DNA of 17,927 nt from Clostridiales bacterium (lineage in GTDB: Bacteria > Bacillota_A > Clostridia > Christensenellales > Aristaeellaceae): assembly GCA_024684665.1 (NCBI GenBank), contig JAIKWN010000101.1:1-17927 (forward strand), in the 5' to 3' direction. Position numbers and translations under genes: made by a program. Position 1 is the stretch's first letter. The number at the start of each line of letters is the position of its first letter. The notes beneath the pieces were generated by a model. The model was not told the origin of the DNA. It worked only from the letters and a program-made list of their open reading frames with translations, and ran no database searches. Shown one piece after another: positions 6,424 through 15,026 of this stretch.

Positions 6424-7410
6424 TTACTTCATTGCCAGGATGGCTTCGTAAGCAGCGTCCTCACCGTTGATGTTGGCAGAGACGGTATCTTTCACAGCCT
6501 CGACCCAAGCGGTCTTGTCCGGCACTTCGATGACATTGATGCCTTCGGCCTTCAGCTGCTCCAGCACCTCAGCCTCTTTGGACTCGGAAACCTCGCGGCA
6601 CACCTGCGAAGCATACGCAGCAGCTTCGCTGACCCAGCCCTGCTGATCCGCAGAGAGCTTATTCCAGGCATTGTCGGTAATGATGAGCTGCACGGCGCCC
6701 AGGGTGTGGCCGTCCATCATGAAGTTGGGAGCAACCTCCTGGAAGGCGTTGGAGCGATAGTTCGCGGTGGGCTGCTCAGCGCCGTCAACCACGCCGGTCT
6801 GCAGCGCGCTGTAGAGCTCGGTGAAAGGAACGGTGGTCGCGCTGGCGCCGAGGCCGGTGACCATACCGGTCATAACCGGATCAGAGGAAACGCGGATCTT
6901 CTTGCCCTTTAGGTCCTCGATGCCAGTGACGGCATCCTTGAAGAAGAAGTGACGGAAGCCTTCCTCGCCGTAGCAAAGGCCGCGCAGCGGCAGACCTACA
7001 GCCTGCGGCTCCTCGAGGAATTCCTTCGCGAGATCAGAGGTCGCAAACGCCCAAAAGTGATCGCGATTCTCAAAGACATAGGGAAGGGAGAGCAGGGTCG
7101 CCTTGGTGCAGCCATACTGGCTGAGCGCAAAGGCGGAGATGCGGGAGATATCAGTCACGTTGCCGCCGCCCAGCAGGTTGTCCAGGATCTGATCCTCAGA
7201 ACCAAGCACGCCGCTGGCCTGAATGTCGATGGTGATTTCGCCGTTCGACAGCTCTTCTACCTTCGTCTTGAAGGCTTTGGCGAGTTCGCCGACGATGGTG
7301 CCCTCGAGGGGGTTCACTTCGGCATAGGTCAGGGTAACGGCATCTGCCATCGCGGCGGTCGCTCCGAGAACGAGCGCGAAAGCCATAACGAGCACAAGAA
7401 GCTTCTTCAT
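6424..7410 (-). CDS. dctP: TRAP transporter solute-binding protein DctP
   Basis: This extracytoplasmic receptor delivers solute to DctQM. The protein has 328 residues. A signal peptide, MKKLLVLVMAFALVLGATA, ends near AMA-DA at about residue 23. Family features are LAKAFKTKVEELSNGEITIDI, GLCYGEEGFRHFF, GKKIRVSSDP with the conserved arginine R173 that salt-bridges the ligand carboxylate in this family, and FTELYSALQTGVVDGAEQP. The arginine suggests an acidic substrate, unidentified. There is no lipobox cysteine; the first Cys is residue 101. Gram-positive binding proteins are usually lipoproteins, so this is unusual for a monoderm. The start at 7410 has GGAGG nearby; upstream in-frame extension to 7503 would include the promoter and is rejected. 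It is the first gene of its operon. Confidence 0.95.
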   Translation of the reverse strand: MKKLLVLVMAFALVLGATAAMADAVTLTYAEVNPLEGTIVGELAKAFKTKVEELSNGEITIDIQASGVLGSEDQILDNLLGGGNVTDISRISAFALSQYGCTKATLLSLPYVFENRDHFWAFATSDLAKEFLEEPQAVGLPLRGLCYGEEGFRHFFFKDAVTGIEDLKGKKIRVSSDPVMTGMVTGLGASATTVPFTELYSALQTGVVDGAEQPTANYRSNAFQEVAPNFMMDGHTLGAVQLIITDNAWNKLSADQQGWVSEAAAYASQVCREVSESKEAEVLEQLKAEGINVIEVPDKTAWVEAVKDTVSANINGEDAAYEAILAMK

Positions 7411-7474
7411 GATGGTTCCTCCTTCATAATAAGCGAAGGGCAAAGACCAATTTCCACCCTTCTGTTTACCTGCA

Positions 7475-7503
7475 ATTATAATGTTAGTCTGCCCCTCTGT
7501 CAA
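7475..7503 (-). promoter_or_regulatory. Consensus sigma-A promoter of the TRAP operon
   Basis: On the minus strand TTGACA (7498-7503) and TATAAT (7475-7480) are separated by exactly 17 bases, so all twelve hexamer bases match consensus. The expected start of transcription is near 7468, giving a leader of about 57 bases before dctP. The -35 box begins directly after the terminator of the giant gene. Confidence 0.88.
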
Positions 7504-7504
7504 C

Positions 7505-7548
7505 GAAAAAATGGGCGCCCCGGCTCTGCGAAAATGCGGAGCCGGGGC
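7505..7548 (-). terminator. Intrinsic terminator of the giant gene
   Basis: On the minus strand GCCCCGGCTCCGC pairs with GCAGAGCCGGGGC (13 positions, one mismatch) around a six-base loop. After five further bases there are six T residues at 7505-7510. It lies 27 bases past the stop codon. Confidence 0.85.
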
Positions 7549-7575
7549 AGGGTTTCATTCTGGGTTTATTGTTAG

Positions 7576-10500
7576 TCAATCCATGTTGATGAAGGTTACA
7601 GGCATCCATTCTTCACGCTCTGTCACCCATTGCTCCGCTCCACTGTTCTTCGCGCAGAAGATAATCAACGTTTTGCAGCCGTCAAAAGCGCTGTCACTGA
7701 TGTTCTCCTTCTTGATGCCCGCTGGGATGTAGATTTTTCGCACAGCAGAATCCGCGAAAGCCCGTTCTCCGATCGATGCCACTTTGTCGGAAAGCCGGAC
7801 GGTTTTCGCTCCGATTTCTTCAAACGCACGGTCTTCAATTCTCGTCAGCGCCACCGGTGTCGTGAAGTTAACGTCTCCAAGGGCAGCCTGTTTCAGTGTA
7901 ATGGTTTTGGCTACCGGTCCTCTCCATTCGTCACCAAACTTGGCATAAGCATAGAACGTCTGTTTACCTTCTCCTCTCGACAGCCAATGATTACCGGAGC
8001 CATTATCTCCATTTTCCTCCCACCATATATTCTCCAATTCCATGTGAGCCAGACGGACCTGTTCGGCACCAGGCGCCAGGACGGAAACCATAAACTCTTC
8101 CATGGTTTCCACTTCCTCCTTACTGAAGGTCAGCAGGATGCCGCTTGGCGGAATTTCCGGGAGAGTTACTACCAAGCGCAGCGGATGCTCCGACTCGGTC
8201 CAGCGCCACCCCTCTTTTCCACCGGCACGTCCCCACACCTCGTATTCGCCGGGCTCGAGGCCAGCCGTACTCATGGTGACCGTCGTACCCTCGTAAGACG
8301 ATCTTGGGTCGTAACCGTTCTCATCCTTGAAAGCGTCGACCCAATAGCGGTTCGCATACTCCGCTTCCGTAAAGGTGAAAGTGACCATCTCGCCCCGGGG
8401 CACAGTAACAGTCTCCAGGTTAGCGAAGTCGAAGGAACCAACATCGCCATATACCTGCAGTGAGATTGTCAGTACGTTAGTCGTAAACTCTTCCCCGCTC
8501 TCCAACTGTACTTCCGCATAAACCGCATAGTTCCGCAGATCATGATAACTGCACCAGAAGAACGCACTTCCATCTTCCTCGAACCAGTCTCCGTGATTCT
8601 CTGGCGTTATCCATTCTCCCCACTCCCAGAACCCATTTCCGTCATAGAAACGTACCGCAGCCAGCTTCTCTCCTTCGTCAGGCGTAATCAGGAATTTCAC
8701 ATCGCCGTCCACCAAGATAATTCCATTCTCCTGGTCAACAATAGCGCCTTCCATCAGTTTCAGTGTCGCGCCTTTTCCTGCTGGGTTCACAATGGGAAGA
8801 TTCAAACTATCGCCCGTGCCCTCATAACCCGTGGCCCAGGCTCCGTAATCCACCACGAGTCTGTGGCCAGCAGTTAGCGCGTCCGAAGGAATCGTAATTG
8901 TGGTATCCTCCCGATATTCGCGATCGAGCGAAATAACATTCCGATGCCAGCCTTCATCGTCATCCCAGTCCACGTAAACGCCGATATGCATTGCTTCCGC
9001 ATTTTCCGGCAGTTTGAAGACGAAATCGACCAACTCACCTGTCGTCACATAGGCGGGAAGATCGCTAAAATCGAATTCCAGCCGTCCTAGAGATTTGACA
9101 GTAACCACTATTCCTTCAGACGGTACCCATTCATTGCTTCCCTCATACTGCGCATAAGCAACCAGGGTATGCTCTCCCACATCTCGCCCTTCGTCCCAGC
9201 GGACATTCTCACTGTCCGTCCAGTTGGGATAATCGCCCCAGCAATACTTTCCTTCCTCATCCAGATCCCATCTATCACCATCCACGCTGAATCCAACCCG
9301 CTCAGCGCCAGGCGCGTAGATGCTACAGGTTACCGGCTGTCCCAGCAGAACTTCTGTTTCAGAAACAGAGAAGACTATTCCACTTACCTGCGGATCCTCA
9401 ATAGTGATATCCGCAAATGTTTCAATCCCTTCAATTCCTTCCGCATCTGTCCAGATCAGCAGGCGGTATTCACCAGCGTCAAAATCCGCTGTAGGTACGA
9501 CAATCGTCTTTTGGCTTTCATCCCAACTGTAATACTCGCTCTCCCAGTCGTCCCCCACGAAGCGAGCGCCATACCACTCGTTCTTGTTCTGAAGAGTATT
9601 GATCTTCACGATCAGGTTTTCACCGCGTGTAACCCTAGTCTTTTCTATAGTGTAGTCAGCGGGATTCAGACGACCATTACTCACAACGGACACCTTGATG
9701 GGATTGCTGACAGCCGTCCATTTGAAGCCAACACCTTCCCAATCGAAACCGTCCCAGTTGAAATTCTCCCAGTCTTCTTCATTCATTCCCAGGAAATCAT
9801 GTCCATCTCCGTCGCCATTTCCGTTATACGCCGCTTGTGCCAGGACAGTATACTCACCCCGGCCGGGGCCATCGCTCCAGTCAAACCAGCCGCCCTGCTG
9901 GGCACATCCATCCCTGTATTCCCAATTGCCATCAAACCGCAGGAACCGCACAGCCTGCGCGTCAAGCGCATAGAGCCGGAATTGCAGATTTTTGCTGGAG
10001 GGCCAGTTCGGAATATCCTCCGTTCCATTCTCGGACTCAAGAGATAAAGTCACTTCTTCCGGAATTTCTTCCAGCAGAAGAACTTGGCGACTGGCCTCAC
10101 TAAAATTGTATCCCGTCGCGCGTGCAGCACAGTAAACTTCGTACATCCTGCCAGGCTCAATTTCTCCGTGGTTGATCTCCAGATCCCCGATTTCATCAGG
10201 ACTATATTCGTCATTAATGAACCACCAGTCGTCTCCATATGCTCTGACGGCAACCTGATAATACTCCGTTTTTTCGTCCATATTTGAAATCTGAATTGTC
10301 AATTTGTGAGTATCTGAGTTGTCCGCCTTGACAATTGTTCCGTCATCATAACCGTTGATTGTAATCTCAGGCGTATTCAGTGTTCGTCCCGCGGTAATAA
10401 TCATCGTGCAGGCGTACTTTGGTTCAGACCATATGCCACCATACAGTCCGCTCGTATAAAGCTTGTAGGTTCCAGCAGTCCGAATCCGGAACCAGTCGCT

Positions 10501-13500
10501 TATGCCGGAGCCCTCAAGTTCTCCCTCTTCTTCAAGCTCTCCTACGTTTTCTCCTACTGTTTTTTGCAGATATAGCCTTATTCTTTCCGCTTCGGGCAGA
10601 TAGGCGATGACGTGAATCGGTGTTTCCGTCGGAACTCCGCTTGCGTCAATACGGCTTGTGGTGATATAGCACGTCCCTTCTGAATCCGAATACTCCACAT
10701 CACTATCCCGATCCAGCAGCGCAAATTGTAGCGAAGCATGGCTCTGGTTATATCCAGGCGCATTCGCGTCCAGTTCCACCCAGTAAACACCACTTTCCAG
10801 CTTCCAGGTTTCGATGGTCAGGACTCCCTCGCCGGTCCGCTCGCCGCCGGTCAGCCACTCGTCATCCCATTCGCTATGGATCCAGTAACTATAAGTAACA
10901 GCATTCTCCAGTTTTTCGAAAGTTAGGGTCAATGTCTCGCCCAGGTAAGCTTTGTCCGGCTTCCCTGTCTCCGTCGTCAAGTATGCCACAACCTCGTCCA
11001 AGTCGCCGCTCGCGTTCGCGGTTACAGTAATTGTGCCAATCACAGCTCGCCATTCTTCAGCTTCAGGGTCGTAATCAAAACCGCTGTATTCATTCTCTCT
11101 CTTTGCATACGCCGTCAGTATGTATGTACCCGCCTCACTCGCCCGCCAGGTATCATACAGCATACCATTCCCGCGGTCACAATGGTCGTACCAACCCTCG
11201 TCATTCTCTCTAGTAATATCCACAGTATACCATTCCGCATCGGAATGATACGCTGATAGAATGAGCTCAACACTGGTCTGAACTTCTACTGATTCAATTT
11301 CTCCGTTTACCGTGAAGGATTTGATCGGGTACTCAGTTCCTTCGGGTTTTACACCTGTGGTAAACTCGAAATCGCAGCTCCGGCCACTATAACCCTCCGC
11401 GTCTGCTCCGACTTCAAATCGATAATGCCGATTCTCTTCTAGATTAAACGTCGGTATATAGTTTTCACCACATTGAATCTGATAATCATTATCAATACGT
11501 TCCCACCAAGTATCTCCGTCTTCGTTTTCCTGTACGTACAGATTGCCGAAGAACCAGCCGTCCGGAACCGCATTGCCTCTCGCATCTGTGGGGGTTGCAT
11601 CCTCTACTTTCACAATCAGGTCGTCTCCCCATGGAATCGTTTCCGAATCATCAAAACCCTCATTTAGGACTTCAAAAGCGGGAACCTTCATTTCTCCGTT
11701 TGGGCTCGTGATGTGGAGCAGGATCGTATTGCTATACGCTGTCCAATTCACATCCTGATTCCAGTCGAACTCGCGCCAGCCTTCTTCATCCAAATTATTT
11801 ACGATCCGCCATCCTGTCTCTTCATTCTCATCATCAATGATCTGCCAGTTCTTTCTTTCCAATTCATCAAAATCAATGTTGTCCCAGCTGGCTTCTGCGT
11901 ACATGATTAAGTCGTCATCACCAAAACCCCAATTGCGGTCAAAGGAATCGTCTCCCCACCATTGTTCCCAGCCGTCGCGAAGAACTCGGATGACTGTCGG
12001 ACGTTCTTCCTCATATGCGACTTTGACATATACATTCTGACTGGACAGAACAGCCATTTCCTTTTCCGCGGAACCATTCACCGTCAGCGTGAGGCTTTGC
12101 TCTTCCAGGTCATCGCTGACCACCACGAACCGGAAACTGAACTCGGAAGGCGTATAGCCGTACGCAAGAGCGGTGAGCCGGATTTCATAAAACCCGCCAA
12201 TCTCAAATTTGTCCTCAGCAAAAGTGAATGCTGCCACGCCCTCTTCCGGATCTTTGCTTTGTTCGTCAATGGGTTGCCAATCCCAGTCAACCCGAATCAA
12301 ATCCGCGCAGAGGATTTCGGGGACAATTTCCTCCTCTGATGCTTCTGCTTTAACGGTGAGTTCAAGGCCCTGTCCAGCACTGTAAGTCTGGAAGGTCGTT
12401 GTCTGCGGAACCGCAACAGTCTTCTCCTCGTTCGCCTTTACGGAAAATGCCTTTACCCCCCTAAATACGTCATACGGTTCGTCATTCTCTCCGTCCTCCC
12501 AAATCAGCGCATCAACAACATATTCACCACTGTACCAGAATACCGCCCCATCATCCCAGTAATCTTCAAACGGACCTCCTTCATCATAAGAAACACTATC
12601 CGGGTCATTTTTCTCGTGAATCCGAATTTGCATCCAGCCGTTGATATGGTCCGGATTTTCATAATGAGCGAAAACTCGGAGTGGTTCGCCGGCTACATAT
12701 TCATCCTTCATGCTGACGATTACGTCAGGGTCCTTATTCTCACCGGAGACATCCGTCACCTTGATTGGGATGGTATTCTCCGCGACCTTAAACGGCGCAC
12801 CCCATTTTACGGCAAATACATGCACGTCGTAGTTCTTGCCAGCCTCGCAGCGTGGAACCGTCAGGGGGACACGCGTCGTTCCCTGTTCCAAATCCGATCT
12901 CCATACCCAGTGGCTGTCCGCGATCCAGTTGTCGTCCGTCCCAATGTACATCCCATAGAAATCCGCGCCGATGTTGTTCACATCAATCTCGAATCTGCCA
13001 TCTCTGGGAACAAGATAGACTGTTTGCCCCTCGGCCTGTTCCGATTGTTGCCCTTCCGAAACCGTATAGATGACGTCGTTCTGGACTCTTTCTTTCATGG
13101 TCACATGAACCAAAACAGGGTTGCTGAACACCCAGTCTTCTTCGTTCTGATATTTGGCATAAACATATGCAGTGTATGTATGCGTCCCGTTGTTATCCTC
13201 ATTCATCGGACCCCAGCCATACCAACAGTTTCCCCTGTCATCCAAATCGACAAAATCAGAGTCGTCTCCGCATACAAAGCGGATTTCTTCCAGTCCTTCC
13301 CGCTCCGCATGAATCGTAAAATCAAAGAAGTAATATAGCGGAACGGTAATCCCGTCTTCGGTTTTCTCAATCCTTTTGCTGGGTTCGTAGTCCTCATAGC
13401 CCAATGACAAACGCCGATCTGCATTGGGGAAAGTACTGGTATATTCAAACAACAAGCTCTGAGTACTATCGCTATTATCCTTGAGCCGAATAAAGTATTT

Positions 13501-13824
13501 ATCCTTAAAAGGCTCCGGTGGACGGCAACAAATAGTGAAGCTATTCCCTTCACCTCCATAGTAATCTACTGTTCTGTCATTCCATTCATACGGGGTATCC
13601 CCAGAAGTGTCATTACCCACCAGCCATCCATCCTGGAAAACGCCTTCCGCTCCCTGGGGCAGCGTAACAGTAACCACATAATAATACTGTCCCGATACCT
13701 CTGTCGGATTACCTTCGAAACCTTTTACGGACAGGATGATGGAATCCTGATCTTCCGCCCCCACTCCCATGAACACCAATAGTGCCGCCAGGAAAAGCAA
13801 TACCATAATGTGCCATTTGTTCAT
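7576..13824 (-). CDS. Giant secreted multi-module protein with C-terminal BspA-type leucine-rich repeats
   Basis: The protein has 2082 residues. A signal peptide (hydrophobic about 6-20, ending GVGA-ED) has no lipobox. The body, residues about 24-1980, is a chain of about 17 beta-rich modules of 90-140 residues in two alternating kinds. One kind has a W-rich core, an AYAxY-type strand and often a closing SNPIxVxV-like strand followed by G-R-L. The other opens with a GExL/V-type strand and ends in AGxYRVxVxAxAxGY-like text. Approximate starts are 24, 249, 365, 470, 574, 716, 831, 941, 1039, 1148, 1256, 1386, 1480, 1582, 1683, 1795 and 1893. Residues 1985-2082 are BspA-type repeats (IEDRAFEEIGAKTVRLSD, IGERAFADSAVRKIYIP). 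The whole is rich in W, D and E. No LPxTG, SLH or transmembrane anchor is visible at the end. GGGAGG precedes ATG 13824. Probably a surface adhesin or binding scaffold; the ligand is unknown. Confidence 0.9.
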   Translation of the reverse strand: MNKWHIMVLLFLAALLVFMGVGAEDQDSIILSVKGFEGNPTEVSGQYYYVVTVTLPQGAEGVFQDGWLVGNDTSGDTPYEWNDRTVDYYGGEGNSFTICCRPPEPFKDKYFIRLKDNSDSTQSLLFEYTSTFPNADRRLSLGYEDYEPSKRIEKTEDGITVPLYYFFDFTIHAEREGLEEIRFVCGDDSDFVDLDDRGNCWYGWGPMNEDNNGTHTYTAYVYAKYQNEEDWVFSNPVLVHVTMKERVQNDVIYTVSEGQQSEQAEGQTVYLVPRDGRFEIDVNNIGADFYGMYIGTDDNWIADSHWVWRSDLEQGTTRVPLTVPRCEAGKNYDVHVFAVKWGAPFKVAENTIPIKVTDVSGENKDPDVIVSMKDEYVAGEPLRVFAHYENPDHINGWMQIRIHEKNDPDSVSYDEGGPFEDYWDDGAVFWYSGEYVVDALIWEDGENDEPYDVFRGVKAFSVKANEEKTVAVPQTTTFQTYSAGQGLELTVKAEASEEEIVPEILCADLIRVDWDWQPIDEQSKDPEEGVAAFTFAEDKFEIGGFYEIRLTALAYGYTPSEFSFRFVVVSDDLEEQSLTLTVNGSAEKEMAVLSSQNVYVKVAYEEERPTVIRVLRDGWEQWWGDDSFDRNWGFGDDDLIMYAEASWDNIDFDELERKNWQIIDDENEETGWRIVNNLDEEGWREFDWNQDVNWTAYSNTILLHITSPNGEMKVPAFEVLNEGFDDSETIPWGDDLIVKVEDATPTDARGNAVPDGWFFGNLYVQENEDGDTWWERIDNDYQIQCGENYIPTFNLEENRHYRFEVGADAEGYSGRSCDFEFTTGVKPEGTEYPIKSFTVNGEIESVEVQTSVELILSAYHSDAEWYTVDITRENDEGWYDHCDRGNGMLYDTWRASEAGTYILTAYAKRENEYSGFDYDPEAEEWRAVIGTITVTANASGDLDEVVAYLTTETGKPDKAYLGETLTLTFEKLENAVTYSYWIHSEWDDEWLTGGERTGEGVLTIETWKLESGVYWVELDANAPGYNQSHASLQFALLDRDSDVEYSDSEGTCYITTSRIDASGVPTETPIHVIAYLPEAERIRLYLQKTVGENVGELEEEGELEGSGISDWFRIRTAGTYKLYTSGLYGGIWSEPKYACTMIITAGRTLNTPEITINGYDDGTIVKADNSDTHKLTIQISNMDEKTEYYQVAVRAYGDDWWFINDEYSPDEIGDLEINHGEIEPGRMYEVYCAARATGYNFSEASRQVLLLEEIPEEVTLSLESENGTEDIPNWPSSKNLQFRLYALDAQAVRFLRFDGNWEYRDGCAQQGGWFDWSDGPGRGEYTVLAQAAYNGNGDGDGHDFLGMNEEDWENFNWDGFDWEGVGFKWTAVSNPIKVSVVSNGRLNPADYTIEKTRVTRGENLIVKINTLQNKNEWYGARFVGDDWESEYYSWDESQKTIVVPTADFDAGEYRLLIWTDAEGIEGIETFADITIEDPQVSGIVFSVSETEVLLGQPVTCSIYAPGAERVGFSVDGDRWDLDEEGKYCWGDYPNWTDSENVRWDEGRDVGEHTLVAYAQYEGSNEWVPSEGIVVTVKSLGRLEFDFSDLPAYVTTGELVDFVFKLPENAEAMHIGVYVDWDDDEGWHRNVISLDREYREDTTITIPSDALTAGHRLVVDYGAWATGYEGTGDSLNLPIVNPAGKGATLKLMEGAIVDQENGIILVDGDVKFLITPDEGEKLAAVRFYDGNGFWEWGEWITPENHGDWFEEDGSAFFWCSYHDLRNYAVYAEVQLESGEEFTTNVLTISLQVYGDVGSFDFANLETVTVPRGEMVTFTFTEAEYANRYWVDAFKDENGYDPRSSYEGTTVTMSTAGLEPGEYEVWGRAGGKEGWRWTESEHPLRLVVTLPEIPPSGILLTFSKEEVETMEEFMVSVLAPGAEQVRLAHMELENIWWEENGDNGSGNHWLSRGEGKQTFYAYAKFGDEWRGPVAKTITLKQAALGDVNFTTPVALTRIEDRAFEEIGAKTVRLSDKVASIGERAFADSAVRKIYIPAGIKKENISDSAFDGCKTLIIFCAKNSGAEQWVTEREEWMPVTFINMD

Positions 13825-13865
13825 ACCTGTACCTCCCTTATTGTTTGGCAAAATAATTCATTATT

Positions 13866-13895
13866 ATTATACTTCACCTTTCACACATATTGCAA
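13866..13895 (-). promoter_or_regulatory. Candidate promoter of the giant gene
   Basis: On the minus strand TTGCAA (13890-13895) and a perfect TATAAT (13866-13871) are 18 bases apart, in an AT-rich stretch 42 bases before the start codon. The -35 matches consensus in four of six bases. Confidence 0.65.
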
Positions 13896-13938
13896 GTAAT
13901 TATTATGATCTTTTAAGAATAGAACGAATTCTAGGATC

Positions 13939-13967
13939 TTGTTCCCCGCCGCAGCTTCTGGTACAAT
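13939..13967 (+). promoter_or_regulatory. Candidate promoter of the YitT-family gene
   Basis: TTGTTC (13939-13944) and TACAAT (13962-13967) are 17 bases apart, with TG one base before the -10 (extended -10). Transcription should start near 13974, leaving a leader of about 70 bases. The divergent promoter of the giant gene is about 45 bases away. Confidence 0.65.
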
Positions 13968-13998
13968 CAGCCCGGAAATCATCTGGAGGAATACAAAA

Positions 13999-14022
13999 AC
14001 GGCGGCCTGTCAGACCCGCCGT
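13999..14022 (+). promoter_or_regulatory. Stem-loop in the leader of the YitT-family gene
   Basis: ACGGCGG (13999-14005) pairs perfectly with CCGCCGT (14016-14022) around a ten-base loop. It ends seven bases before the AGGAGG (14029-14034). There is no T-run, so it is not a simple terminator; it may affect ribosome access or RNA stability. Confidence 0.45.
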
Positions 14023-14042
14023 ATTATCAGGAGGAACAATCC

Positions 14043-14960
14043 ATGCAGCACCACGCGGAGGCAGAAAAACAGATGCACGCCCGAGCGGAGAAGAGGCGTG
14101 CCCGGGAAATGACGCCCGCGGAGAAAACCGTGCGGGACTATCTCATCATCTTCGCGGCCATGGAACTCATGACCGTGGGTGTGTTCTTCTTCAAGTTCCC
14201 GAACCACTTTGCCTTCGGAGGGGTCAGCGGACTGTCCACAGTGGTCAGCGCCCTCACGGGGATCTCCGCTAGCGACTTCACGAACATCGTGAACTACGCG
14301 CTTCTGGTCGTAGGCTTCATCTTCCTCGGCCGCTCGGTCGGGATGCGTACGGTCTTCGCCACCGTGGTCATGTCCGTCAGCCTCATCGTGTTCGAGCGGC
14401 TCTTTCCCATGAGCACACCGCTCACAAGCGAGCCCCTGCTGGAGCTCATCTTCGCCATCGCCTGCCCAGCTATCGGCTCCGCGATCCTGTTCAACATCTC
14501 CGCATCCAGCGGCGGCACGGACATCATCGCTATGATCCTGCAGAAATACACCAGCATCCACATCGGCACCGCCCTGCTCTTCGTGGACGCCGCCTCCGTC
14601 GTGATGGCCTTCTTCGTCTTCGGGCCGGGAACGGGACTCTATTCCCTCCTGGGCCTCTTCGGGAAATCCCTGGGGATCGACAGCGTCATTGAGAGCATGA
14701 ACCGCAACAAATGCTTCACCATCGTCTGCGACGATCCGGAGCCAATCTGCTGCTTTATCATCGGGGAATTGAACCGCAGCGCCACGGTCTACCGGGCGGA
14801 AGGCGCCTTCTCCCATCAGAAAAAGGCCGTCGTTATGGCAGCCATGAAACCGGGACAGGCAGTCCGCCTGCGCAACTTCATCCGCGAGCGGGAAAAGGGC
14901 GCTTTCATCCAGATCACGAACTCCAGCGAGATCATCGGAAAGGGCTTTCTGGCGAGCTGA
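14043..14960 (+). CDS. YitT-family membrane protein (DUF161/DUF2179)
   Basis: The protein has 305 residues. A charged N-terminal tail (about 1-30) precedes five or so hydrophobic segments (about 32-52, 80-96, 102-118, 133-153, 175-196). Family marks are FAFGGVSGLSTVV (57-68) and SSGGTDIIAMILQKY (155-169), the two repeated G-G elements of the DUF161 halves. The C-terminal DUF2179 domain, about 220-303, includes ATVYRAEGAFSHQKKAVV and FIQITNSSEIIGKGF. YitT proteins are common in Firmicutes; their transport role is not established. AGGAGG eight bases before the ATG supports this start over ATGs at 14073 and 14109. It stands alone, divergent from the giant gene and convergent with the DUF1622 gene. 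Confidence 0.9.
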   Translation: MQHHAEAEKQMHARAEKRRAREMTPAEKTVRDYLIIFAAMELMTVGVFFFKFPNHFAFGGVSGLSTVVSALTGISASDFTNIVNYALLVVGFIFLGRSVGMRTVFATVVMSVSLIVFERLFPMSTPLTSEPLLELIFAIACPAIGSAILFNISASSGGTDIIAMILQKYTSIHIGTALLFVDAASVVMAFFVFGPGTGLYSLLGLFGKSLGIDSVIESMNRNKCFTIVCDDPEPICCFIIGELNRSATVYRAEGAFSHQKKAVVMAAMKPGQAVRLRNFIREREKGAFIQITNSSEIIGKGFLAS

Positions 14961-14969
14961 GACGACGCA

Positions 14970-14999
14970 CGCCGGGCAGCGGAAAAACCGCTCCCGGCG
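14970..14999. terminator. Strong stem-loop between convergent YitT and DUF1622 genes
   Basis: CGCCGGG and AGCGG, separated by one bulged C, pair with CCGCT and CCCGGCG around a loop of five A residues. It is GC-rich and stable, placed 10 bases past the YitT stop. No clear T-run follows on either strand, so termination would be inefficient or of another type. Confidence 0.5.
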
Positions 15000-15026
15000 C
15001 AGCCGTTATTGTACAGATTGCTTCGC

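Noticed and set aside
5796..6470. 224-residue plus-strand open frame opposite dctQ
   Set aside because: It runs over the dctQ gene, the intergenic hairpin and the end of dctP, and its translation resembles no protein family.
7411..7503. N-terminal extension of DctP starting at 7503
   Set aside because: It would put the consensus promoter and the GGAGG site inside the coding region; the start at 7410 gives a normal signal peptide.
9169..10047. 292-residue open frame on the plus strand inside the giant gene
   Set aside because: It lies fully antisense to a continuous 2082-codon gene with signal peptide and repeated modules; its translation shows no domain and no good ribosome binding site was seen.
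13825..13851. Nine-residue longer start (TTG) for the giant protein
   Set aside because: The GGGAGG site lies just before ATG 13824, and the signal peptide begins properly there.
14010..14816. 268-residue minus-strand open frame opposite the YitT-family gene
   Set aside because: Its low-complexity D/E/H/G-rich translation is the typical shadow of a GC-rich membrane protein gene; the plus-strand frame has clear family motifs.
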